Below, in pieces: positions 37,101-44,713 of a stretch of DNA of 64,000 bases. The stretch's first letter is position 1, and each line of letters opens with the position of its first letter. The DNA comes from Mucilaginibacter sp. L294 (lineage in GTDB: Bacteria; Bacteroidota; Bacteroidia; Sphingobacteriales; Sphingobacteriaceae). The notes beneath the pieces are model-generated. The model ran no database searches. It was not told where the DNA came from and saw only the letters and a program-made list of their open reading frames with translations. The position numbers were made by a program, and so were the translations under genes. The DNA is taken from positions 1 to 64,000 of the forward strand of contig NZ_LGEK01000001.1 in assembly GCF_001636615.1 (NCBI RefSeq), read 5' to 3'.

Positions 37101-37523
37101 GCCGATAAAACCACCACCGAAATTTTTAAAGACAAACTGAGCGATAGTGGTCGTTTAGAGGCTAACCAGTTCAGGAGCATTTTTGTGAGTGATATTTTAA
37201 ACGCCAAAAAAATTACAGAACTGCCATACTTGTATCAACAGGCGCCAATCCGTTCTATCACTCCGCTTAACAATCAGCAGAGCGATATTTTGCTGAATGG
37301 TAACTTTTGGGGTGTAGTACCTTACGAAGGTAAGTACGATGCCTTAGGCCTGGTAACCACGCATTATGATAAACGTACCAAACAATTAGCAATGCCCGAA
37401 TACTGGTTGAATGCCATGCTGAACCCACAGGAGATAACCCATCTTTACCCATACAAAACCGCTACGGGTACAAGTTTTATTATCACCACGTACGATGGTA
37501 AGCTGATGCTGCTAACCAAATAA
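34170..37523 (+). CDS. VCBS/FG-GAP and ASPIC/UnbV repeat lipoprotein 2
   Basis: 1117 residues, same layout as its upstream neighbour: hydrophobic signal with lipobox ('MYTSC', about residue 34), calcium-type cores (DFNNDGLEDLYFV, DINGDGYKDIYV, DLNNDGWDDIYV, DVNKDGHLDVIS, DADGDGKADLIAG) and a mid-protein ASPIC/UnbV stretch ('GIGTKFFLRS', 'YESTQGTNLLFTFLPGDKPVELMVLWPD'). The unusually long positively charged N-terminus (KPNKPKVKPYK) before the signal helix is noteworthy. Tandem duplication with strong divergence is likely. The stop is close to the convergent SRPBCC-like gene. Confidence 0.92.
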   Translation: MPAAKPNKPKVKPYKQILFFCCVILAGIAMYTSCHTKKSGDGIFKLLSADNTHIDFVNKNTVSDSVNILDYLYFYNGAGVASADFNNDGLEDLYFVSNQGPNKLYLNKGGLKFEDITAKAGVAGTGNWKTGVTVVDINGDGYKDIYVCVVSGYKGFKGKNQLYINNGDLTFTESAAKYGLDFAGFSTQASFFDYDKDGDLDMFLLTSSVHSNDTYGDSTLRFKTSHDAGDHLFRNDNNKFVDVTANSGIYSAPIGYGLGLSVGDLNNDGWDDIYVSNDFFEQDYYYINQRNGTFKEELKNAFGHTSLFSMGNTLADVNKDGHLDVISTDMLPEEIKALKSTINDEPLDIYNQEVNAGYYYQYSKNSLQLNVGNGKKFVDISLYSGVSATDWTWSPLVQDFDMDGRKDMFFSNGIKKRLNDMDYLKYLGDPNVIKDFKTSRFFDKEKINLMPDGDVHNYLYRGEDKLKFSDISAGNDMRDPSISAGSVAVDLDNDGDLELVTNNMDAPAFVYQNMTMENHKDNKPSYLKMSVKYTKANVDGIGTKFFLRSTQQVDHQEIQTSTAYESTQGTNLLFTFLPGDKPVELMVLWPDNSYQVIKDFSLNKKTVITYDKGKTKTTTDVPALIGNYISDKKEFTSVDVKATVLASMQPFETPDFNYYNLLPHAYLPHTPAIAVADVNKDGIEDIYVGGVAGEDKYILAGSKDGKFTKVAVDAFTAFKDRSDTEAQWVDVNNDGLPDLVVFSASHPFFEAAKIVQPRLYINKGNYKFEYKALPFVGALTSKILAYDFDGDGLKDLFFSSSVNFRDYTKPASSVILLNKGKGNFVAAPANQYADLTSIRYITNISTADIDHNGAADIIVSAEWQPVQIFLNKNKKLVKFSSALLDNEKGWWQSAIITDADGDGKADLIAGNWGDNNKYNVTSTQPLYAYNNDVDNDGKNDLILSYFYKDKYYPFRPKNDLEQELPFLKKEFLSYQKMADKTTTEIFKDKLSDSGRLEANQFRSIFVSDILNAKKITELPYLYQQAPIRSITPLNNQQSDILLNGNFWGVVPYEGKYDALGLVTTHYDKRTKQLAMPEYWLNAMLNPQEITHLYPYKTATGTSFIITTYDGKLMLLTK

Positions 37524-37528
37524 TTATC

Positions 37529-38467
37529 TTAAAAAATTGGGCAGTAAATTTTAGTGACCCAGTTAGCCGTATCTTTTTCGGCAAGCCTGTTGGTGATTAA
37601 TGATTCAAACGGCATTGCGGCTGATGTTAAACGATGCGCCTTTTGGTAGTTTCTTAACTGAGCAAAGGCATTTAGCACGGTGTTTTTACCGCCTTTAACC
37701 TGGGTTTCTAATATGTTAGCATTTTTAACCAGCTTGTTTATTGCCGCATTTTTACCCGGGGTAATTATTGTATTAATAGGTACGGCAACTGTTACAAAAT
37801 AGCCGCCGGTTTCAGCCGGGTGTACATTCATAATAGGCGAATCAACAACTGCTGCATGTTCTGCGCTGATCTGTTTTTTTAACTCGGCCACCTTGTTGTA
37901 AATAAGCCCTGCGGCGGGGTAGTCAGTTGTACTTAATGTAGTTGCAAGCACAATAGGGTGTTGTATTTTCGATATCGTGAAATTCATACCGTACACATTG
38001 ATATCTGCCTGAATAAACTTCTTAAAATCGGCTAACACCGCGTCAATATCTTTGGCTATTCGTTTAATTTTAAAGTATTCGGCAACACGTTCAAAAGGGT
38101 TAATGCTGCTCTGTATTTCGGCAAACCAGGTTACATCGCACATCCCTTCGCCTGTTGTAGCATAGGTTATCACACTATTTAGTTCAATATCGCCTTGCCT
38201 GATAAGCACATGCATCTCGCTATTGGTGTTTTTTTGCAGGGTAAAGCTGATGTTTTTATAACTGTAAGATGAACTATCGGTAGCTACGTGTTTGCCCGGC
38301 CACCATTTGACCCATGGCCTTTTGTTAACAAGGAATTTTGATATGTTTACATCTGTAGCATCTATTTCAACAACACGGGTTGCCTGTATTTTTTGAGGGA
38401 TAATAAAGTAAACACTTATAAAGGCTAAAAAAAGGAAACCAAAAATAAACAGAACGGGTTTTTTCAT
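37529..38467 (-). CDS. Membrane-anchored SRPBCC plus GyrI-like protein
   Basis: A 312-residue protein. An N-terminal membrane helix (residues 5-25) is followed by an SRPBCC/polyketide-cyclase-like domain ('WVKWWPGKHV', about 30-150) and a GyrI-like (AraC effector-binding) domain (about 160-300: 'MNFTISKIQHPIVLATTLSTTDYP', 'GGYFVTVAVPI', 'QLRNYQKAHRL'). SRPBCC and GyrI folds both bind small hydrophobic molecules; here they seem to be a periplasmic ligand-binding protein. Role unknown. It lies between the VCBS genes and the haloperoxidase on the opposite strand. Confidence 0.75.
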   Translation of the reverse strand: MKKPVLFIFGFLFLAFISVYFIIPQKIQATRVVEIDATDVNISKFLVNKRPWVKWWPGKHVATDSSSYSYKNISFTLQKNTNSEMHVLIRQGDIELNSVITYATTGEGMCDVTWFAEIQSSINPFERVAEYFKIKRIAKDIDAVLADFKKFIQADINVYGMNFTISKIQHPIVLATTLSTTDYPAAGLIYNKVAELKKQISAEHAAVVDSPIMNVHPAETGGYFVTVAVPINTIITPGKNAAINKLVKNANILETQVKGGKNTVLNAFAQLRNYQKAHRLTSAAMPFESLITNRLAEKDTANWVTKIYCPIF

Positions 38468-38627
38468 ACAAGTACAGCAACAATTTACGGCAAAATAAAA
38501 CTAATATTTTTACCCAATTTAAAACATAAAAGTACTTATTTAAGCTGGTTAAAATCAAACAATTTATGTGCCCGGCAATTTGCTGAAAAACCTTATATTA
38601 GCCCATAATCTCACAAAAAAGCCAATA

Positions 38628-38635
38628 TAATTTTG
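38628..38635 (+). promoter_or_regulatory. -7 box of the haloperoxidase gene
   Basis: A perfect TAnnTTTG box (TAATTTTG) 41 nt before the start. A small GATGG/CCATC hairpin with T6 follows (38635-38656), which could act as an attenuator. Confidence 0.45.
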
Positions 38636-38676
38636 ATGGTGCAAGCCATCTTTTTTCTAAACCCCAATAAGCTGTT

Positions 38677-40005
38677 ATGAAACGTTTCCTGTTTTTAATT
38701 GCAGGTGTAATTTTTGTATTTGCATCTTGTAAAAAAGCCGACTACCAAAAGGTTACCCACGATCCCGAACTTTACCGTGTTACCGTAAAAAAACTAAACG
38801 ATATTGTTCTTGAGAATAACTTTCCACCTGTTATAGCATCCCGTAATTATGTTTATGCTAACATTGCCGCATACGAGGTAATTGCCGCCGGCGACCCAAC
38901 GCATTACCGTTCATTAGCCGGGCAAATAAAACACCTGCCGGCCATGCCCCAACCAGATAAGGGCAAGGAGATAGATTTTCAGTTCGCATCATTACTATCG
39001 TTTTGTATAGTAGGAAATGCCGTTACTTTCCCCGAAGGTAGCATGTCTGTTTATGTTGATGAGCTGAAGCAAAAAGCCAAAGATGCGGGTATGCCATCAG
39101 ATGTGTTTAAAAATACTGTTGCTTATTCAGATACTGTTGCTAAGTCCATTATGAAATGGAGCAAAAAAGATCATTACGCGCAAACCCGTTCGGCAAGCAA
39201 ATATACCGTTGTGCGTAAGGATGGCCGCTGGATACCTACGCCGCCCATGTATGCCCAGGCACTTGAGCCGCATTGGGGCGAGATCCGCACGATGGTGTTA
39301 GATTCGGCTTCGCAGATCCCTGCACCCGAGACGCCACCTTATAACATGACGGATAAGAACAGCGTATTCTACAAAAGCGTAATGTATGTAAAAGGTAAGG
39401 TTGACAGCCTTACAGAAGATCAGGCCCACATGGCCGATTTTTGGGACGACAACGCTTTTAAGCTGAACGTAATAGGCCACGCCTCGTTCGCCACAAAAAA
39501 GTTTGGCCCGGCCGGGCATTGGATGAATATAGCCGGTATAGGATCGAAAATGAATAAAGCCGATTTTAACACTACCGTGGCAGCATATACCAAGGCTTCA
39601 ATAGCCTTGTTTGATGCCTTTATTAACTGCTGGTATGTTAAATACAAAGCAAATAGCGTTCGCCCCGAAACGGTTATTAATAAACTGATAGATCCGGATT
39701 GGAAACCGCACATCCAAACACCGCCATTCCCTGAATATATCAGTGGGCACGCCGTAATATCTGCTGCTGCCGCCGAAACCCTTACTGATAGTTATGGCGA
39801 TAATAAAGCCTATACAGATTCATCCGAAAGTGAGTTTGGTATCCCGCCGCGGTCGTTCAAATCATTCCGCGAAGCTGCTCAAGAGGCTGCCACGTCGCGT
39901 GTTTACGGAGGTATACACTATAAAATTGCCTGCGATATTGGCAACGCGAATGGCCGCCAAATAGGCGATTTAGTAAACAAAAAACTGCAATTAAAAATAA
40001 AGTAA
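38677..40005 (+). CDS. Vanadium-dependent haloperoxidase-like lipoprotein
   Basis: A 442-residue lipoprotein (lipobox FASC). The PAP2/chloroperoxidase active site is complete: motif 1 K-x6-RP (KYKANSVRP, about residues 325-333), motif 2 'YISGHAVIS' (about 350-358) and motif 3 'SRVYGGIHYKIACD' (about 407-420). These residues bind vanadate in haloperoxidases and phosphate in acid phosphatases. The long N-terminal helical region fits the Bacteroidota haloperoxidase group; the oxidase-versus-phosphatase choice cannot be settled by reading. It is 11 nt upstream of the GH65 gene and co-oriented with the VCBS genes. Confidence 0.87.
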   Translation: MKRFLFLIAGVIFVFASCKKADYQKVTHDPELYRVTVKKLNDIVLENNFPPVIASRNYVYANIAAYEVIAAGDPTHYRSLAGQIKHLPAMPQPDKGKEIDFQFASLLSFCIVGNAVTFPEGSMSVYVDELKQKAKDAGMPSDVFKNTVAYSDTVAKSIMKWSKKDHYAQTRSASKYTVVRKDGRWIPTPPMYAQALEPHWGEIRTMVLDSASQIPAPETPPYNMTDKNSVFYKSVMYVKGKVDSLTEDQAHMADFWDDNAFKLNVIGHASFATKKFGPAGHWMNIAGIGSKMNKADFNTTVAAYTKASIALFDAFINCWYVKYKANSVRPETVINKLIDPDWKPHIQTPPFPEYISGHAVISAAAAETLTDSYGDNKAYTDSSESEFGIPPRSFKSFREAAQEAATSRVYGGIHYKIACDIGNANGRQIGDLVNKKLQLKIK

Positions 40006-40016
40006 CGATACTTTTT

Positions 40017-42050
40017 ATGAGAAGAATTGTATCAATTATCGCATTGATAAGCCTGGTTACTGCCAAAAGCGTATCGGCACAAAACCCCTGGTTGATAAAA
40101 GCCGATAAGATAGACCCTAACAACTACTATGGCATCACCGCGGCTAACGGTATGATAGGTATCGTATCGTCGCCCGAGCCGTTTAAGGTAAAAAACGTGG
40201 TGCTTGCTGGTGCTTATGACTTGTATGGCCGTGGACGGGTGAGCAATTTTTTGAACAGCTTTAATCTGCTTAACATGTATCTTGAAGTTGATGGCAAACG
40301 TATCGACGCCAAAATGGTAAGCAACTTTAAACAGGAGCTTGATATGCAGCATGCCGCCTTTACCACCACGTTTGATTATGGCGACAAGGCAAGCATCAAA
40401 TACACCTATTACTCACTGCGCCAGCTGCCTTTTACGGTTTTGATGGATGTAGCCATTACCGCTAAAAAAGCCATCAACGTAACTGCTGCCAGCGTAATGG
40501 AAGCGCCCGATGCTTTAAAGGAAGTACAGAATTATTATAATGAGATTGACAGGCCGCATGTAACCATCAGCCTGCTAACCTCAACTGCTAAAAGCCCTAC
40601 AGGCAAGTTGCAATTATGCGCATCAACCTCGTTTTTGTTTAACGAGGAGCACGGCAAAGAACCCCGTGTTATCCACGAAATGTGGGACAATAATATGCAC
40701 CTGATGAAGTTCAGCCGTGCTATCGCGGCCGGGCAAACGTATAAATATGGCGTTACCGGCTCGTCCATAACATCGGCACACCACGCCGACCCATTGAACG
40801 AAGCGGAGCGCCTTACCATCTTTGCCAAACTGGAAGGCCGCGACAGGTTGATCCAATTCCATAACAAAGCATGGGATGAGCTTTGGAAAAGTGATATACA
40901 GATAGAAGGCGACGCGCAGGCGCAGCAGGATGTACACAGCATGTTGTATCACCTTTATTCGTTCTCGCGGGCGGGTACGGCCTTATCGCCGTCGCCAATG
41001 GGCTTATCAGGTTTAGGCTATAACGGCCACGTTTTTTGGGATACCGACCTGTGGATGTTCCCGGCTATGCTGGTGATGCACCCCGAGATTGCCAGATCAA
41101 TGGTGGAATATAGGTTTGAACGATTGGAGAATGCACGTAAAAATGCTTTCTCGCACGGTTACAAAGGCGCCATGTACCCATGGGAGAGTGCCGATAGCGG
41201 GGTAGAAGAAACGCCTGTTTGGGCGTTAAGCGGCCCGTTTGAGCATCATATCAGCGCCGATGTAGCCAATGCTGCATGGGCTTATTACTGCGTAACGCAG
41301 GATAAACAATGGCTGCGCGATAGGGGGTGGCCTATCCTTTCTGCCACTGCCGATTTTTGGGCGAGCCGTGTAGAGCGCAACGGCCCCGGGCATTATGATA
41401 TTAAGAATGTTGTTGCTGCCGACGAATGGGCGGAGAATATCGACAATAATGCCTTTACCAATGCTGCCGCGCAGGCAAACCTGATGAATGCTACCGCTGC
41501 CGCTAAAATATTAGGTATGCAGGCCGATACCGATTGGGTGAATGTGGCTAATAATATCCCCATCCTTAAAATGGCAAACGGTGTAACGCAGGAACATGCC
41601 CAGTATAAAGGTGAAGGCATTAAACAAGCTGATGTTAACCTGCTTGCCTATCCGCTTAAAACCATAACCGACCCGGCGCAGATCAGAAAAGACCTGGAGT
41701 ATTACGAAACCCGTGTACCTAACGAAGGTACCCCGGCCATGACCCAGGGCGTATTTGCCTTACTTTACGCCCGCCTTGGCGACGGGCAAAAGGCTTACCA
41801 TTGGTTTAAGGAAGCATACGAGCCAAACCTGAACCCGCCGTTCAGGGTGATAGCCGAAACAAAAGGGGGTACCAACCCATACTTTGCTACAGGCGCGGGT
41901 GGTATAATCCAGGCCATGTTGATGGGTTTCGGTGGATTGGATATTACACCAACGGGCATCACCCAAATAAAAAGCAAGCTGCCACCCAACTGGAAATCGT
42001 TAAAAATTACCGGCGTAGGGGTTAATAAGGCAACCTACACGGTAAAATAA
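40017..42050 (+). CDS. GH65 enzyme, probable kojibiose (alpha-1,2-glucoside) hydrolase
   Basis: A 677-residue secreted enzyme (signal ends SVSAQ). The GH65 fold is clear: 'ANGMIGIVSSPEPF' at the N-terminus, 'GFEHHISADVANAAWAYY'-like barrel region (GPFEHHISADVANAAWAYY) and the acid residue Glu470 in VAADEWAENID. The phosphate-binding loop is replaced by 'FRVIAETKGGTNPYF', with Glu614 well placed as a general base. The 144-residue spacing between these glutamates equals that which I recall for Glu472 and Glu616 in FjGH65A, a kojibiose hydrolase of Flavobacterium johnsoniae. It should therefore be a hydrolase, not a phosphorylase. A terminator follows. Confidence 0.9.
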   Translation: MRRIVSIIALISLVTAKSVSAQNPWLIKADKIDPNNYYGITAANGMIGIVSSPEPFKVKNVVLAGAYDLYGRGRVSNFLNSFNLLNMYLEVDGKRIDAKMVSNFKQELDMQHAAFTTTFDYGDKASIKYTYYSLRQLPFTVLMDVAITAKKAINVTAASVMEAPDALKEVQNYYNEIDRPHVTISLLTSTAKSPTGKLQLCASTSFLFNEEHGKEPRVIHEMWDNNMHLMKFSRAIAAGQTYKYGVTGSSITSAHHADPLNEAERLTIFAKLEGRDRLIQFHNKAWDELWKSDIQIEGDAQAQQDVHSMLYHLYSFSRAGTALSPSPMGLSGLGYNGHVFWDTDLWMFPAMLVMHPEIARSMVEYRFERLENARKNAFSHGYKGAMYPWESADSGVEETPVWALSGPFEHHISADVANAAWAYYCVTQDKQWLRDRGWPILSATADFWASRVERNGPGHYDIKNVVAADEWAENIDNNAFTNAAAQANLMNATAAAKILGMQADTDWVNVANNIPILKMANGVTQEHAQYKGEGIKQADVNLLAYPLKTITDPAQIRKDLEYYETRVPNEGTPAMTQGVFALLYARLGDGQKAYHWFKEAYEPNLNPPFRVIAETKGGTNPYFATGAGGIIQAMLMGFGGLDITPTGITQIKSKLPPNWKSLKITGVGVNKATYTVK

Positions 42051-42059
42051 AATACTGTC

Positions 42060-42086
42060 GAGACGCGATACTTCGCGTCTCTTTTT
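42060..42086 (+). terminator. Intrinsic terminator after GH65
   Basis: GAGACGCGA pairs with TCGCGTCTC, followed by five T residues. Confidence 0.85.
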
Positions 42087-42165
42087 GTTTATAGGCGAAA
42101 TTTAAAGTAACGCAGATAATACATAATTCATTTCTCTGCAGCGCTGGTATTTTATAAATTGCTTT

Positions 42166-43509
42166 ATGAAACGTATCAGCCTGTTCATCATCTCCATTTT
42201 AACCATTTCTGCATCGGCACAAACTACTGTGAAGCAGGATGCGGGTATCAAACAAATGGTTGATGAGGTATCCTCTAAAAACATTGAAGCCATTGTGCGT
42301 AAACTGGTGAGCTTTAAAACCAGGCATACCCTAAGCGATACCGTAAGCAAAACCGAAGGGGTAGGCGCGGCACGTAACTGGATAAAGGCAGAATACGAGC
42401 GATACGCCGCTGCATCAAACGGCCGCATGAAGGTGGAGTTTGATGCGTTTATTCAGCCGCAGGGTAACCGGGTAGATAAGCCAACGCCGATGAAAAACGT
42501 GCTGGCCATCTTAAAAGGAACAGACACGACAGATAAACGCATCTACATCATATCGGGCCATTACGATTCGAGGGTAACGGATGTGATGAATATAAAAGAT
42601 TTTGCACCGGGCGCGGTTGATGATGCATCAGGCACCGCGGTATCAATGGAACTGGCGAGGGTAATGGCTAAGCGATCGTTCCCGGCAACCATTATATTTA
42701 TGGCCGTGGTTGGCGAGGAGCAAGGGCTTTATGGTTCTACCAACGTAGCCAAACGCGCTAAAGCCGAGGGCTGGCAGATTGATGCCATGCTGAATAACGA
42801 TATTGTTGGCAACACCTACGGGATGGAAACCGGGCTGAAAGATAACCGCAGCGTGCGTGTTTTTAGCGAAGGCGTGCCCGCAGTTGAAAATGAAAAACAG
42901 GCTGCCACGCGTAATTCGGTAGGGGGAGAAAATGATAGCCCGGCCCGCGAACTGGCCCGCTACACTAAAGAAATTGCCGAGCGATATGTAGAACAACTGG
43001 ATGTGAAACTGATCTATCGCCGTGACCGTTACCTGCGTGGCGGCGACCATACACCATTTTCGCAACAAGGTTATACCGCCATCCGCATCACCGAAATGAA
43101 TGAGGACTTTAACCGCCAGCATCAGGATATCCGCAAGGAAAACGGTGTGGATTACGGCGATCTGCCCGATTTTGCCGATTACGACTACATTCAGAAAGTT
43201 GCCCGCATGAACCTTACGGTACTGGCCAACCTTTCTCTTGCACCATCCGAACCGCAAAATGTTGGCATTTTAACCAGCGGATTAACCAATAAAACCCAAC
43301 TGAAATGGGATGCTCCTAAAGGCAAAGCGCCCGCAGGCTACTACGTGCTGATGCGCGAAACCATCAGTCCGTTTTGGGAAAAGAAATTTTATGTGACCGG
43401 CACCAGCGCCAATATCGGTTACTCAAAAGATAACTACCTGTTTGCCGTGCAAGCAGTAGATGCAGATGGGCATGAAAGTTTGCCAGTGTTCCCCAAACCT
43501 GTGAGGTAG
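42166..43509 (+). CDS. M28-family zinc aminopeptidase
   Basis: A 447-residue secreted protein (signal 1-18, ending SASAQ). The M28 zinc ligands are present: 'SGHYDSR' (His about 128), 'GAVDDASGTA' (Asp about 150), 'VVGEEQGLYGS' (catalytic Glu and ligand Glu), 'NNDIVG' (Asp) and 'RGGDHTPFSQQGYTAIRIT' (His). The C-terminal ~90 residues are fibronectin-III-like ('GKAPAGYYVLMRETISPFW', 'DGHESLP'). It probably trims peptides in the periplasm or outside the cell. No operon link with the preceding gene because of the terminator. Confidence 0.93.
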   Translation: MKRISLFIISILTISASAQTTVKQDAGIKQMVDEVSSKNIEAIVRKLVSFKTRHTLSDTVSKTEGVGAARNWIKAEYERYAAASNGRMKVEFDAFIQPQGNRVDKPTPMKNVLAILKGTDTTDKRIYIISGHYDSRVTDVMNIKDFAPGAVDDASGTAVSMELARVMAKRSFPATIIFMAVVGEEQGLYGSTNVAKRAKAEGWQIDAMLNNDIVGNTYGMETGLKDNRSVRVFSEGVPAVENEKQAATRNSVGGENDSPARELARYTKEIAERYVEQLDVKLIYRRDRYLRGGDHTPFSQQGYTAIRITEMNEDFNRQHQDIRKENGVDYGDLPDFADYDYIQKVARMNLTVLANLSLAPSEPQNVGILTSGLTNKTQLKWDAPKGKAPAGYYVLMRETISPFWEKKFYVTGTSANIGYSKDNYLFAVQAVDADGHESLPVFPKPVR

Positions 43510-43537
43510 GTTTATAGCTGTTTGCAGCTGCGAAACC

Positions 43538-44647
43538 CTACACCCTCGTCAACTTCACCGGGGCCGTATGGTTAGCATTCCACTGGCATACATAGATGCT
43601 TTTATCTTCGTCGATGCATACGTCGTGCCCATGCATAAAGGTCGCGTTTTTGGCTTGCAGCGTTTGCTGTAAAACACCGTTTTTGTAAACCGGTGCTTCG
43701 CCGCCGGGGTTGGATATTACCTTGTTGTCCTTATCCAAAATGGTTACAAAGCCCGAGCCCTCAAACTGCTTGCCCTGGGCATTTTTCGACCAGCAAACGC
43801 CCGCATAGATATTACTTTCGTTTATAACCGCCCTGCAAACGTACATGCCGGGCATATCAATGCGCTTGATGAATTTGCCATCCATGGTGAAGATCTTAAA
43901 GCAATTTTCCTCGCGCGAGGTGCAGATCAGCACCGGATTACTTTGGTTGCGCGTGTCTACCGTAATGCCGTGGGCATTGTGCAGGTTATGGTCGGGATTG
44001 GTGTTGTTATGCCCACCAAAATGGCGGATGTATTGACCCTTGCTGTTGTATTGGATGATATAGTCAGACCCGTAACCATCTGCCACATAAATATCGCCGT
44101 TGGGTGCTACGGCTGTTTCGGTAGGCTTAAAAAGTTCCGTGTCTTTATAGATGCCTATAGTGCGTGGGTGGCCAATGGCAAAGATCAATTTACCATCAAC
44201 AGTGGTTTTTAGCACCTGGCCCGATTGGCCGTAGGTATTGCCGGTACGGTCTAAAGCCCAACCGCAATCGGTTAATAATAAAAAATCTTCGCCGCCTTCT
44301 TTGCTGATGCTGAGGCCATGCCCGCCGGGCAGCGCAGTTCCCCAATAATCAAGCAACTTGCCCGATTTATCGAAGATGAGGATGTTGTTATGCGTATGGT
44401 CGCCCAGCATAATGAGGCGGCCTTTACTGTCCTGTACCATCTCGTGGCAATTAGCCAGCGGGGTGTTGGTTACGCTTACTTTAGCCCAGTTTTTATCAAC
44501 TTTATAGGTAAAGCCGTTATGGCCAATGGTTTGCTCGTCGGGCTGTTTATCCTTGTGCAGTATAGCAAAGCTTTTTGTGGGAACGGTAGCGGCAGCTATA
44601 GATGCTATGGCGGTATTCTTTATAAAGTTCCTTCTTGAGTTTTTCAT
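43538..44647 (-). CDS. NHL/six-bladed beta-propeller protein with a Tat-like signal
   Basis: About 369 residues. 'SRRNFIKNTAIASIAAATVP' is a twin-arginine-type signal. Six beta-propeller blades follow, e.g. 'NCHEMVQDSKGRLIMLGDHTHNNILIFDKSGKLL', 'PTETAVAPNGDIYVADGYGSDYIIQYNSKGQYIRHFG' (described by position about 55-90 and 185-220). The NHL blade core resembles peptidyl-alpha-hydroxyglycine lyase propellers, but the activity is not predictable. The longest ORF adds 11 codons upstream (44680), which overlaps the promoter box at 44682-44689, so the ATG at 44647 is preferred. Confidence 0.82.
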   Translation of the reverse strand: MKNSRRNFIKNTAIASIAAATVPTKSFAILHKDKQPDEQTIGHNGFTYKVDKNWAKVSVTNTPLANCHEMVQDSKGRLIMLGDHTHNNILIFDKSGKLLDYWGTALPGGHGLSISKEGGEDFLLLTDCGWALDRTGNTYGQSGQVLKTTVDGKLIFAIGHPRTIGIYKDTELFKPTETAVAPNGDIYVADGYGSDYIIQYNSKGQYIRHFGGHNNTNPDHNLHNAHGITVDTRNQSNPVLICTSREENCFKIFTMDGKFIKRIDMPGMYVCRAVINESNIYAGVCWSKNAQGKQFEGSGFVTILDKDNKVISNPGGEAPVYKNGVLQQTLQAKNATFMHGHDVCIDEDKSIYVCQWNANHTAPVKLTRV

Positions 44648-44681
44648 TAGTTGATATGTCGGATTGAATAATTGGGGCATT

Positions 44682-44689
44682 CAAATATA
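44682..44689 (-). promoter_or_regulatory. -7 box of the beta-propeller gene
   Basis: On the minus strand TATATTTG is a perfect TAnnTTTG box, 34 nt before the start at 44647. Confidence 0.5.
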
Positions 44690-44713
44690 GTAAGCTATGC
44701 CAATAATGCGTAA

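Noticed and set aside
40017-42050. Annotation as kojibiose or maltose phosphorylase
   Set aside because: The phosphate-binding loop is replaced and a second glutamate is present, which indicates hydrolysis.
42643-43257. 204-codon minus-strand ORF opposite the M28 gene
   Set aside because: Shadow frame of the peptidase, with no independent features.
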